Assembly (NCBI RefSeq): GCF_026965555.1
Contig: NZ_CP114040.1
Span: forward strand, 4,092,001-4,156,000
Length of the DNA: 64,000 nt
Source: Nannocystis punicea
GTDB lineage: Bacteria > Myxococcota_A > Polyangia > Nannocystales > Nannocystaceae
Reading direction: 5' to 3'
The notes below the pieces were generated by a model. The model was not told the DNA's origin. It ran no database searches and saw only the letters and a list, made by a program, of their open reading frames with translations. Shown here piece by piece: positions 23,996 to 31,595 of this stretch; the stretch's first letter is position 1, and each line of letters opens with the position of its first letter. Made by a program: the position numbers and the translations under genes.

Positions 23996-25102
23996 ATGTG
24001 GTCCAATGCGGATATGGAACGACGTATCGGGGGCCATCGGGTCCCCTTCGCGGTGGTCGGGCTGGACCTGGAATTGCGGGTCACCGAGTGGAACGAGAGC
24101 GCCGAGCAGCTGCTGGGAGCGACGCGCGACGAGGCGATCGGCCGCGAGATCGCGGCGCTGGTGCCGACGCGTGGCGGTGACTGGCGAGCTGTCCTCGAGG
24201 ACAGCCGAGTCGCGCGCACGACGCTGGCCGACGGGCGCACGATCGAGTGGACGCCCGCGGCGGAGCACGACGACGCGGGCGCGCGGATCGGGGCGGTCTG
24301 CTACGGGCGCGAGGTGACGGAGGCGGTGGCGGCGGAGAAGCGGGTGCAGATCGAGCAGGCGGCGCTGGGCGCGTTCGTGAGCCACTTGCCGACGGTGGTC
24401 AGCGTGTTCGACCGCGACGGCAACTACATGCTGCTCGAGGGCAAGGGGCTCGAGTCGATCGGCCTCACGCGCAATCAGTTCGTCGGTCAGAGCGCCTACG
24501 CGATCTACGGGGAGTCGGACTCGTCCGAGTTCATCCGCCGCGGCCTGGCCGGCGAGATCATGCCGATGACCGTGCTCGAGGGGTTCGAGAAGATCTGGGA
24601 GAACTGGCACATCCCGCTCCCTCTGGGCGGCGACGCGGGCCTGGTGACGATCTCGCTCGAGGTCACGGCCACCCGCATGCGCGAGCGGGAGCTGCTCGAG
24701 AAGATCGAGCTGATCGAGCGCCAGCAGCGGGTCATCCGCGAGCTGTCGACGCCGATCATCGAGGTGTGGGAGGGCGTGCTGGCGCTGCCGATCATCGGCC
24801 TGGTCGACAGCGTGCGCACGGCGGAGATCATGGACAGCCTGCTGCAGCACGTGTCCCGCATGCGCGCTCGCCATGCGATCCTCGACATGACGGGGATCGA
24901 GGTGGTCGACACGTCGACCGCGAACCACTTGATCGCGATGATCCGCGCGATCCGCCTGCTCGGCGCGGAGGGGGTGATCACCGGCATCAACCCCGGCATC
25001 GCCCAGACGATCGTCACCCTCGGCGTCGACCTGCGCGGGATCCACGTGTTCGCCACCCTGCGCGAGGCGCTGAAGCACTGCATCGGCGCGGCGAAGGCGT
25101 GA
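23996..25102 (+). CDS. PAS-STAS regulator of the RsbR type
   Basis: 368 residues from ATG 23996; ATG 24014 is also possible and GGAGG lies at 23991-23995, so the start is uncertain. Two PAS-like domains (VGLDLELRVTEWNESAEQLLG and VSVFDRDGNYMLLEGKGLESIGL) precede a STAS domain from about 255. It has TPIIEVWEGVLALPIIGLVDS, ILDMTGIEVVDTSTANHL and GINPGIAQTIVTLGVDL, close to RsbR/RsbS stressosome proteins whose Thr in DTSTAN-like sites is phosphorylated by RsbT. It probably senses a small molecule or redox state. No rsbS/rsbT partner is next to it. A perfect 18-base palindrome at 24188-24205 encodes VLEDS. Confidence 0.83.
   Translation: MWSNADMERRIGGHRVPFAVVGLDLELRVTEWNESAEQLLGATRDEAIGREIAALVPTRGGDWRAVLEDSRVARTTLADGRTIEWTPAAEHDDAGARIGAVCYGREVTEAVAAEKRVQIEQAALGAFVSHLPTVVSVFDRDGNYMLLEGKGLESIGLTRNQFVGQSAYAIYGESDSSEFIRRGLAGEIMPMTVLEGFEKIWENWHIPLPLGGDAGLVTISLEVTATRMRERELLEKIELIERQQRVIRELSTPIIEVWEGVLALPIIGLVDSVRTAEIMDSLLQHVSRMRARHAILDMTGIEVVDTSTANHLIAMIRAIRLLGAEGVITGINPGIAQTIVTLGVDLRGIHVFATLREALKHCIGAAKA
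24185..24208. repeat. CATG-14 hairpin in PAS-STAS gene
   Basis: GCTGTCC-TCGA-GGACAGC (24188-24205) is a perfect palindrome; anchors 24188 and 24202 are 14 bp apart. It falls in the loop region of the first PAS domain. Confidence 0.8.
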
Positions 25103-25167
25103 GCGCGAGGGGGCGCGGTCCGACTTGCCCGCACAGCGGGGCCGCGGGGCGTCGCGGCCGTGCTGGC

Positions 25168-25205
25168 GCGAATGAACCGAAGGACATGTCCTCGGGTACA
25201 GCTTT
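25168..25205. repeat. CATG-14 array, 3 units, intergenic
   Basis: AATG 25171, CATG 25185 (centre of AGGACATGTCCT) and CAGC 25199. Lies in the 205-base convergent gap after the PAS-STAS gene, which otherwise shows nothing. Confidence 0.75.
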
Positions 25206-25307
25206 CTGAGCAGGGCGGAGCCCTCGGGAGGCCGCGGCGGAGGCCGGACGCGCGTCGGCCCGCGGGGCAGGGCGCCGCGGGCCGAGCTGGCGGGCGAGGA
25301 GCCGCGC

Positions 25308-26057
25308 TCAGAAGCGGTAGTTGAGGCCGAGGCCGCCGCCGTCGAAGCGGGGCATCGGCTGGACGGCGAGGCCGGACTTGCCGAGCGGGATGCCGGCGAG
25401 GCCGCGCTCCCACCGCTTGAAGCGGGAGTAGCGGACGGCGCCGACGAGGCCCATGGCGAAGGTGGCGATCTGGATGCCGGAGACGAGGAACAGGCCGAAG
25501 GTCTCGCGCGCGCTGTCGGAGTTCTGCGAGGCCAGCATCGGGCCGATGAACGGGACCATCAGCGCCTTGCCCATCTCGCGGCAGTCGTACTTGGTGCGGT
25601 TGCAGCCGCCGTGGCCGTCGTGGCTCATGGCGCCGGCCCAGGCGGTGAGCAAGTAGGTGGTGCCGAACATCGAGAAGCCGGCGATCATGAGGCCGAGGCC
25701 GCGCTTGGGCGGCGGGGGCGGACGCCGCGGAGCCACGGGCGGGGCCGGCGGCGGGGCGACGATCACCGTGGTGGTGGTCGGGCCGCGCAGCGAGGGGTCG
25801 TTGTACGGTTGCACCGTCGGCGCGGTGACGACCACGGCCTCGGTCACCACCGGCTCCGGCGGGGCCGGCGGCGCCTCGGGCACCGGGACGGCCTCGACGA
25901 TCACCTCGTGCGTGCCGGCCGGGGCGTAACCCGCCGGGACGTCACCGTCCGCGTGCAGCTTGAGGAGGTAGGGGCTGGCGGCGGCGGTGTTCGGGACCAG
26001 CGGGAGGCCGACGAGGCTGACGGCGGCGGTGAGGGCGGCGATGCGTGACGTGAACAT
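25308..26057 (-). CDS. Envelope protein, signal peptide + Pro-rich region + two membrane segments (paralogue A)
   Basis: 249 residues. Signal peptide ends about NTAAASP. Residues 45-125 are rich in Pro, Val, Thr and Ala (EAPPAPPEPVV, PPPAPPVAPRRPPPPPKR). Then come hydrophobic helices GLGLMIAGFSMFGTTYLLTA and FLVSGIQIATFAMGLVGAV, separated by a Cys-containing loop (GGCNRTKYDC). The C-terminus is beta-like and ends LNYRF. No known family. The neighbour at 26167-26892 shares the whole plan: Pro-rich part, GLMI-G-MFG-SYL helix, Cys pair, IGP motif and terminal Phe. They look like a tandem duplication. A palindromic array overlaps its start. Confidence 0.65.
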   Translation of the reverse strand: MFTSRIAALTAAVSLVGLPLVPNTAAASPYLLKLHADGDVPAGYAPAGTHEVIVEAVPVPEAPPAPPEPVVTEAVVVTAPTVQPYNDPSLRGPTTTTVIVAPPPAPPVAPRRPPPPPKRGLGLMIAGFSMFGTTYLLTAWAGAMSHDGHGGCNRTKYDCREMGKALMVPFIGPMLASQNSDSARETFGLFLVSGIQIATFAMGLVGAVRYSRFKRWERGLAGIPLGKSGLAVQPMPRFDGGGLGLNYRF

Positions 26058-26059
26058 GA

Positions 26060-26083
26060 GGACAGGTCCTTGCGTTCAGGTGA
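26060..26083. repeat. CATG-14 hairpin upstream of paralogue A
   Basis: CAGG 26063 and CAGG 26077, with CATG of the start codon at 26055; the core AGGACAGGTCCT is an imperfect palindrome. Immediately ahead of the start codon of the minus-strand gene. Confidence 0.5.
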
Positions 26084-26166
26084 CCGTTTGCGAGGGGTGG
26101 GCCGCGGAGCGTGGTGAAGACGCAGAGCGTGGCGAGGACGCGGAGCAGAAGACGCGGAGCGTGAGG
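26084..26166. repeat. Short direct repeats GACGCGGAGC between paralogues
   Basis: The spacer carries four related copies of a 10-14-base unit, GACGC(A/G)GAGCGTG or similar (about 26118-26161), in a purine-rich run. No other signal. Confidence 0.5.
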
Positions 26167-26892
26167 TCAGAAGCGGGCGCCGAGGGTGAGGGTGCCGCCG
26201 TCGAGGAAGCGGGTGGGGGCGACGCCGAGGCGCAGCTTGTTGCCGAGCTTGAGGCCGTCGACGCCGACGTAGCGCGGCTCGCGGCCGTCGCGGACGAACT
26301 GGACGGTGCCGATGATGCCCATGGTGAGGCCGGCGATCTGGACCAGCGCCGGGAAGGCCATCAGGACCTTCGGCGTGATCGCGTCGGTCTCGATGTACGG
26401 GATGGCCATGAACGGGCCGATCGCGGGGATCAGGCTGAAGGCCGCGGCGTTCTTGCAGTTGGGGTTGCGGGTCAGGTTGCAGGTGTCGTGGACGATGGCC
26501 GCGACGAAGGCGGTCGCCAGGTACGACGAGCCGAACATGACCCAGCCGCCGATCATCAAGCCCTTGCGGCGCTTGCGGGGCATCGGCGGAGGCGGCGCGT
26601 AGCCGACGGTGGGGGTGGTGCCGGGGTCGGCGTAGGGCTGCGGGCCCTCGGCGACCGGGGCGGCCGCGGCGGGGTCGGCGTAGGGCTGGGGCGCGGCGAC
26701 GGGGGCCGGCGCGGCGGGGGCCGGAGCGGCCGGCGCGGGGCCGGTCTCGACGGTGACGGTCGTCTCCGTCGGCTGGACGTTGGAACGAAGGGACAGGTTC
26801 GCAGGGACATGTCCCCAAGGACTGGCGAAGACCTCGGGGCAGGCGAGCGTGACGGCGAGAGCGGCGGCGAGCGGGGCGGCGCGGCGGATCAT
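26167..26892 (-). CDS. Envelope protein, signal peptide + Pro-rich region + two membrane segments (paralogue B)
   Basis: 241 residues. Signal peptide ends near EVFASP. Residues 45-115 hold repeats of PQPYADP within Ala/Pro sequence. Helices GLMIGGWVMFGSSYLATAFVAAI and FPALVQIAGLTMGIIGTV flank a loop with Cys (CNLTRNPNC) and AIGPFMAIPYIETD. The C-terminus ends LTLGARF. Same architecture as the gene downstream, so transcribed B then A. No function can be assigned. A palindromic array encodes the first mature residues (WGHVPANLSL), right at the predicted signal cleavage site. Confidence 0.65.
   Translation of the reverse strand: MIRRAAPLAAALAVTLACPEVFASPWGHVPANLSLRSNVQPTETTVTVETGPAPAAPAPAAPAPVAAPQPYADPAAAAPVAEGPQPYADPGTTPTVGYAPPPPMPRKRRKGLMIGGWVMFGSSYLATAFVAAIVHDTCNLTRNPNCKNAAAFSLIPAIGPFMAIPYIETDAITPKVLMAFPALVQIAGLTMGIIGTVQFVRDGREPRYVGVDGLKLGNKLRLGVAPTRFLDGGTLTLGARF
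26791..26828. repeat. CATG-14 array, 3 units, in paralogue B
   Basis: CAGG 26794, CATG 26808 (centre of GGGACATGTCCC) and CTGG 26822. It lies at the boundary of signal peptide and mature protein. Confidence 0.75.
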
Positions 26893-27090
26893 GCTGAGCT
26901 CCTCAATGGGGGCGAGCGTGCATTAGTTTGCCCCCGGCACCTGGCCTCAGCAAGACGCGTACTTCCGCCCGACGCCGAGGGGCCGGCCGCAAGTCTGCGA
27001 GATTGTTCGAGGCCGGCCGGCTGCGCGCGGCGACGGGCGGCCGCGGTGTGGCGAGACGCAGCGCCGCCGCGGCGTGGCGCGACGCGACGA

Positions 27091-28998
27091 TCAGGTGGCC
27101 GCGGCCGGGGCGGGGGTGAGCGGGAAGCGGACCTGGAGCTCGGCCCCGCCGCCCGGCCGCGCGACCGCCACGGCCTCGCCGCCGTGCCCGCGGGCCAGCT
27201 CGCGCACGAGGGCGAGGCCGAGGCCGGTGCCCGGGGTGTGGGCGTCGCGCTCACGGGCGACGCGGTAGAAGCGGTCGAACACGCGGTCGCGGTCGGCCTC
27301 GGGGATCCCAGGGCCGCGGTCCTGGACGCGCAGGACCGCGTGGTCGCCCCGGGCTGCGAGCTCCACGCGCAGGCCGGCCGCGCGCGCGTCGGCGGCGTAC
27401 TTGAGGGCGTTGTCGAGGAGGTTGACGAGGATCTGCTCGACGGCCTGCGGGTCGCTGCGGACGGTCACCGGCTCGTCGGGCAGAGCGAGCTCGACCGGGG
27501 GGAAGCCGCGCCGCTCGACGTGACGCGCCTGGTCGTCGACGATGTCGCGGATCTGCGCGGCGAGATCGCCCGGCCGCAGCTGCAGGACGCGCCGGCCCTC
27601 CTCGAGCTGGGCGACCGCGAGGACGTTCTCCACCAGGCGGCTCAGTCGCACGCTCTCGTGGGCGAGGTCGTCGTAGAAGACGGGCAGCCGCTCGGACGCG
27701 ACGAGGCCCTCCTGCAGCATCTCGGCGTGCATCCGCAGGGTGGTCAGCGGGGTCCGCAGCTCGTGCGAGACCGCCGACACGAAGGCGGTCTTCTGCGCCG
27801 ACAGCTCGTCGGACCGCCGCGCGGCCCGGGCGATGGCGACGATCGCCGCCGCGACCACGCCGCCGAGGCCGAGCAGGACGCCGAGCTGCAGCGCCAGCGA
27901 GCCGCCGGGCGGAGGCGCCGGGGCGGGGAAGCAGAACGAGAGGTCGGGCAGGACCTCGTCGTGGACCGGCCGCGCGAGCGCGCAGGAGGCGGTGGCGGCG
28001 GACGCGGCGAGCGTCGGGGTGGCCTCCGGCAGGGCGTGGCGGGCGACCAGCGCGGTGAGCCACTCGCCCGCGAGCCGACCGCGGTCGAGCACCGCCCCCT
28101 GGACCGAGCCGGCGCCGGCGTGGCTGACGACCCGCTGGAGGACGACGGTCTCGCCGAGCCGCAGGTAGGCCATCGGCGAGTAGTCGAGGCTCGGACCTGA
28201 CTCTTGGGGAATGTCCTCGACGACATGTTTCTTCGGCAATGTCCTACCGGACCCGTCCGAAGGGACATTGCCCTTGAATGAGGCCGGGCGCTGCTGCTGC
28301 TGGATCGCCTCGAACACCGGCTCGGCGCTGGCCTGCTGCGGCGGGGGGGCGCTCTGGGCCTGCTGGCTCTGGATCGCGTCCCAGGTGACGAGGTTGCGGC
28401 TGGTCTGCGGCAGGCGGACCTTCTGGGCCCGCTCGGCGGCGAGGGCGTCGCCGCGGCGGGCGTCGGCGAGGTCGCGGTAGGCGGCGTTGCCCATGTCGTT
28501 GAGGGCGAGGGTGAGCGACTGGTCGCCGGCCGGGGCGGCGCTGCCGAAGCTGAGGGCGCGCAGCGGGGCGAACTCGGGGCCCGCGACGGTGGCCTCGACG
28601 GCGAGGGCGCGCGGCGACCCGCCGGGTTCGAGCGCGTAGGGGGTGCGCACGCGGCCGTCGGGATCGAGCTGGAAGTAGGCGGAGATCCGCGGGTCGTCGG
28701 GCTCGCCGGCCAGCGGCGAGAGGGCGACGGCCTCGCCGAGCGCGAGCACCTCGGGCGGGCGGTAGAAGCGGCCGTAGTGCTCGAACGGGCGCGCGTCCTC
28801 GCGGCGGCGCAGCTCCTCGAGGCTCTCGCGCACGGCGGCCCGCAGCAGCTCGGCGGCCTGGACCAGCTCGTCCTGGCGCTGCTCGGCGAGCATGGTGCGC
28901 TCGCGCAGGCCGGCGAACAGCCAGCCGAGAGCGAGGGCGAGGGTCGGCGCGGCGACCCCGAGGCCGAGGGCGAGGGTGCGGCGGCGGGCGGGGCTCAT
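27091..28998 (-). CDS. Sensor histidine kinase
   Basis: 635 residues. First membrane helix about 9-29, second about 368-392 (LQLGVLLGLGGVVAAAIVAI), enclosing a 340-residue sensor region. HisKA has SHELRTPL with the phospho-His near 412. HATPase has NLLDNALKY (about 527), DRGPGIPEADR, FDRFYR and TGLGLALVREL, all intact. It should phosphorylate the OmpR-type regulator whose gene it overlaps by ATGA. The sensor region holds a Gln/Ala-rich stretch and, at residues 243-268, a segment coded by a six-unit palindromic array (NVPSDGSGRTLPKKHVVEDI). The signal is unknown. Confidence 0.9.
   Translation of the reverse strand: MSPARRRTLALGLGVAAPTLALALGWLFAGLRERTMLAEQRQDELVQAAELLRAAVRESLEELRRREDARPFEHYGRFYRPPEVLALGEAVALSPLAGEPDDPRISAYFQLDPDGRVRTPYALEPGGSPRALAVEATVAGPEFAPLRALSFGSAAPAGDQSLTLALNDMGNAAYRDLADARRGDALAAERAQKVRLPQTSRNLVTWDAIQSQQAQSAPPPQQASAEPVFEAIQQQQRPASFKGNVPSDGSGRTLPKKHVVEDIPQESGPSLDYSPMAYLRLGETVVLQRVVSHAGAGSVQGAVLDRGRLAGEWLTALVARHALPEATPTLAASAATASCALARPVHDEVLPDLSFCFPAPAPPPGGSLALQLGVLLGLGGVVAAAIVAIARAARRSDELSAQKTAFVSAVSHELRTPLTTLRMHAEMLQEGLVASERLPVFYDDLAHESVRLSRLVENVLAVAQLEEGRRVLQLRPGDLAAQIRDIVDDQARHVERRGFPPVELALPDEPVTVRSDPQAVEQILVNLLDNALKYAADARAAGLRVELAARGDHAVLRVQDRGPGIPEADRDRVFDRFYRVARERDAHTPGTGLGLALVRELARGHGGEAVAVARPGGGAELQVRFPLTPAPAAAT
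28193..28272. repeat. CATG-14 array, 6 units, inside a histidine-kinase gene
   Basis: Anchors CCTG 28196, AATG 28210, CATG 28224, AATG 28238, CCCG 28252 and CATT 28266: five exact 14-bp steps. AATGTCC ... GGACATT arms show matched changes. It codes about 27 residues of the sensor region. Confidence 0.88.
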
Positions 28999-29690
28999 CG
29001 CGCGTCCCAGCGGTAGCCGCGGCCGCGGACGGTGCCGATCCAGTCGTCGCCGCCGGGCAGCTGGCGCAGCTTGCCGCGCAATTGGAGGATGTGGACGTCG
29101 ACGGTGCGGGTGCGGACTGTGCCGTCGTGGTAGCCCCACACCTGGGTGAGGAGCTCCTCGCGGGTGACGCCGACGCCGGGCCGCGTGCGCAGGAAGTCGA
29201 GGATCAGGCCCTCGCGGGCGGTGAGCTCGAGCTGTCCCCCGGGCCAGGTGATGCCGAGGCGGGCGAGGTCGACGAGGACGTCGCCGACGCGGAACGACTG
29301 ACTGGCAGGCGCCGGCCGGGCGCGGCGGAGCAGGCCGCGCGCGCGGGCGAGGAGCTCGCGGATCCCGAACGGCTTGGTGACGTAGTCGTCGGCCCCGGCG
29401 TCGAGGCCGGCGACGATGTCGGCCTCGGCCCCGCGCGCGGTGAGGACGAGGACCGGCACGAGGTCGCCGCGGGCCCGGGTCTGCCGCAGGACGCCGAGGC
29501 CGTCGACGCCCGGCAGCATGATGTCGAGGAGGACCAGGTCGAACTCGGCGCAGGCGAGCCGCGCGAGCGCGGCGTGGCCGTCCTCGGCGACCTCGAGGTT
29601 GTAGCCCTGCGAGCGGAACAGCTCGACGAGGCCGTGACGGATCGCCGGCTCGTCCTCGACGATCAAGATCCGCGGGGCAGGCTCGGTCAC
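28995..29690 (-). CDS. OmpR/PhoB-family response regulator
   Basis: 231 residues from a GTG at 29690. Receiver domain with E12-D13, phospho-acceptor D56 (LLDIMLPG), Thr in VLVLTARG and Lys in YVTKPFG, all present. The winged-helix output domain (about 130-231) has LTAREGLILDFL, VTREELLTQVWGY and RTVDVHILQLRGKL. It is the cytoplasmic partner of the kinase gene downstream, with a four-base overlap. Two direct repeats of the core TTACCGAC with an 11-bp period lie 31-49 bases upstream, typical of sites bound head-to-tail by this family, so autoregulation is likely. Confidence 0.92.
   Translation of the reverse strand: MTEPAPRILIVEDEPAIRHGLVELFRSQGYNLEVAEDGHAALARLACAEFDLVLLDIMLPGVDGLGVLRQTRARGDLVPVLVLTARGAEADIVAGLDAGADDYVTKPFGIRELLARARGLLRRARPAPASQSFRVGDVLVDLARLGITWPGGQLELTAREGLILDFLRTRPGVGVTREELLTQVWGYHDGTVRTRTVDVHILQLRGKLRQLPGGDDWIGTVRGRGYRWDAR
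29228..29251. repeat. CATG-14 hairpin in response-regulator gene
   Basis: CTGTCC and GGCCAG arms around a C-rich loop; anchors GCTG 29231 and CAGG 29245. It encodes WPGGQLEL at the start of the DNA-binding domain. Weaker than most copies. Confidence 0.45.
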
Positions 29691-29720
29691 GCCGAGGATC
29701 GTGGCACAGATCGCGGCGGC

Positions 29721-29739
29721 GTCGGTAAGAGGTCGGTAA
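29721..29739 (-). promoter_or_regulatory. Direct-repeat operator for the OmpR-type regulator
   Basis: GTCGGTAA occurs at 29721-29728 and again at 29732-29739, an 11-bp period on one face of the helix (TTACCGAC twice on the coding strand). It lies just upstream of the regulator start at 29690. This fits tandem-site binding and autoregulation by OmpR/PhoB proteins. Confidence 0.6.
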
Positions 29740-29856
29740 AAGCTCGCGGGCGGGGAGCAGAGGGGCCCTCCGGCGAGCTCGGTGGGGGCGCGGGCGCACA
29801 AAGGGGCGACGCGCGCCTCACCGCGGTCGCGGTGGCAGGTTCGGCCGAGGTGCGGG

Positions 29857-29965
29857 TGGGATGTCCGCGGGGACAGGTGATCGGGGCGCGGGAGGGATGT
29901 CCGCGGGGACAGGTGAGCGGGGCGTGGGAGGGATGTCCGCGGGGACAGGCGGAGAGCATGCCGCG
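29857..29965. repeat. 36-bp tandem repeat, about 3 copies, each with a CATG-14 hairpin
   Basis: ATGTCCGCGGGGACAGG recurs with its first base at 29861, 29897 and 29933, exactly 36 bp apart; the third copy fades after about 25 bases. Each unit holds a GATG/CAGG anchor pair 14 bp apart (29860/29874, 29896/29910, 29932/29946). The rest of the 29740-29856 gap shows nothing recognisable. Confidence 0.9.
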
Positions 29966-29971
29966 GACGGG

Positions 29972-29995
29972 TGACATGACCTTTGGGACATGTCA
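29972..29995. repeat. CATG-14 hairpin, intergenic
   Basis: GTGACATG and CATGTCAC arms are reverse complements around ACCTTTGGGA; anchors CATG 29975 and CATG 29989. It follows the 36-bp tandem repeat and precedes the end of the lipid-kinase gene. Confidence 0.75.
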
Positions 29996-30060
29996 CTCGA
30001 TCGTCGTCGCGACGAACCCCGGCGGCCCGAGGGGAAGCCGGGGTCCGCGGCGGGGCGCGA

Positions 30061-31122
30061 TCAGTTGGAGGCGAAGGTGGGCAGCTCGACGCGGGGGCCG
30101 AGGGTGAGCTCGACGTGGCCGAGGCCGTGGAACTGCTCGCCGTCGATCACGGGGTTCAGGGCCTCGCCGTCCTCGGCGGTGATCCGCACGCGGCGGGCCT
30201 TGTCGTCGTAGACCTTGCGGCCGAGGATCGGGGTGCCGAGGACGATGTTGGGGACGTTGGCGACGACGCCGATCGGGGTGGTGTCGAGCGCCTGGAAGTG
30301 GAGCACGCCGCCCTCGCGGGCGTGGCGGAAGCAGCGGACGACGCCGGCGAGGTTGATGTCGATCGCGCCGACCTGCATCGAGGCGAAGCTGGCGAACGGG
30401 AGCTCGCGGCCGTCGACCTCGACCCGGGCGCGCGTGGGCCGGAAGAAGTCGGTGGCGTAGCTGCGCATCTCGTCGGGGATGAAGCGCTGCAGCGGCGGGG
30501 CGAGGTTGCTGGCGAGGGTGCTGACCAGGGCGCCGCCGGCCGCGGCGCCGATGACCCCGGCGATGGCGAGGGCGCCGCGCTCCTTGGGCAGGGCGTAGAA
30601 GCGGTCGAAGAACGCCTGGGCGACGCCGCCGAGCGCGGCGGCCAGGCCGACGCGCTCGAACGCGGGCGCCTGCGGGCTGTCCGAAAGTTCCTGTCCGATC
30701 GGCCTGCCGACGATCTTGCAGGTGTCGATCGTGACGGTGGGGATCGGCTCGCCGCGCTCGAGCCGGCCGACCAGGCGGCGGACGATCGAATCGGCGTCGC
30801 CCTTGAGCCCGGCCTTGCGGGCGACGAAGTCGACGGTGCCGCCGTTGGTGGGGACGACGATCGGGAGGCGGGCCGCGCCGGTCTGCTGGGCGTCGGCGTG
30901 GAGGGTGTTGAGGACCCAGTGGAGGGTGCCGTCGCCGCCGTCGCACACGAAGTAGCGGCAGCCGGCCTCACGCAGGTTACGAATTGCCCGCGGGAGTTCG
31001 TCGAGGCGGCGGGTCTCGACGACCGCGCCGTAACGGCCGACGGCCTGCTCGAGGGCGCGCCGACGCTGCGGCCGGCGGTAGTTCTTCTTCGAGTTGGGGT
31101 TGGTGATGATGCCGACGTCCAT
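30061..31122 (-). CDS. Diacylglycerol/lipid kinase family protein
   Basis: 353 residues. The N-terminal part is the DAGK catalytic domain: ITNPNSKKNYRRP, then FVCDGGDGTLHWVLNTL (the GGDGT ATP loop), then IVVPTNGGTVDFVA (an NxGT-type loop with Val in place of the usual Asn near the end). The C-terminal half is the beta-rich lipid-binding domain of YegS/LCB5 proteins (VDGRELPFASFASMQVG). It phosphorylates diacylglycerol, sphingoid bases or undecaprenol relatives at the inner membrane. A palindromic array encodes RPIGQELSDSP at the domain junction. Confidence 0.8.
   Translation of the reverse strand: MDVGIITNPNSKKNYRRPQRRRALEQAVGRYGAVVETRRLDELPRAIRNLREAGCRYFVCDGGDGTLHWVLNTLHADAQQTGAARLPIVVPTNGGTVDFVARKAGLKGDADSIVRRLVGRLERGEPIPTVTIDTCKIVGRPIGQELSDSPQAPAFERVGLAAALGGVAQAFFDRFYALPKERGALAIAGVIGAAAGGALVSTLASNLAPPLQRFIPDEMRSYATDFFRPTRARVEVDGRELPFASFASMQVGAIDINLAGVVRCFRHAREGGVLHFQALDTTPIGVVANVPNIVLGTPILGRKVYDDKARRVRITAEDGEALNPVIDGEQFHGLGHVELTLGPRVELPTFASN
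30673..30710. repeat. CATG-14 array, 3 units, in lipid-kinase gene
   Basis: GCTG 30676, CCTG 30690 and CCTG 30703 (the last step is 13 bp). GGACAGG and GGACAGC read on the gene strand. Confidence 0.55.
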
Positions 31123-31521
31123 TGCGACCCCGAAGTGCCGAGGGATGACGATACGCGCCCCGATCGGGAGGGACAAATTCTGACGCAGGCTTGCTGAGCA
31201 CGCCGTCCTGCATGACGCAGGCGGTGTGCAATCGAATGCGCAGTGCGTCACTCCGACAGCGCGGCGCAGCGGCGGCGGAACATCGATCCCGCGGCGAGAT
31301 GCTCCGCCGCGTCGAGCGGCTGCGCAGACCGGTGCGCACGGCGATCGCGGCGCTCGTGAGCGAAGGTCGGGCGCCGCCGCGTCCGCAAGCCCGCGGGCCA
31401 GGGCCGATCCCCCCGAGCGAGCGCCGCGCGCAGTGACGCGCGCCGACGAACTGCTTTCTCAGGTGTCCCGAAAGTCAGGCACGGAAGCCGGCGGGGGCGG
31501 CGCCCGCCGGGCGGCCGAGTC
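31123..31521. other. Gap upstream of the lipid-kinase gene
   Basis: About 400 bases. An open frame of 81 residues on the plus strand (31191-31436) has no signal, domain or start context and is probably a shadow. CCTGC-ATGAC-GCAGG (about 31208-31222) is a small stem-loop. Nothing else is recognised; the lipid-kinase promoter should be near 31130-31230 on the minus strand. Confidence 0.35.
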
Positions 31522-31573
31522 GGGCCTGCCTCCGAGGGCATGCCCTTAAAAACATGTCCCGAGAGACCGATCG
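31522..31573. repeat. CATG-14 array, 4 units, intergenic
   Basis: CCTG 31525, CATG 31539, CATG 31553 and CCGA 31567, each 14 bp apart; it lies just beyond the stop of the HEAT-like gene. Confidence 0.8.
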
Positions 31574-31595
31574 AAGCGGACCGCCGTCGCGGTCG

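Noticed and set aside
31191..31436. 81-residue open frame on the plus strand
   Set aside because: No ribosome site, signal, domain or codon pattern; very likely chance in a GC-rich gap.
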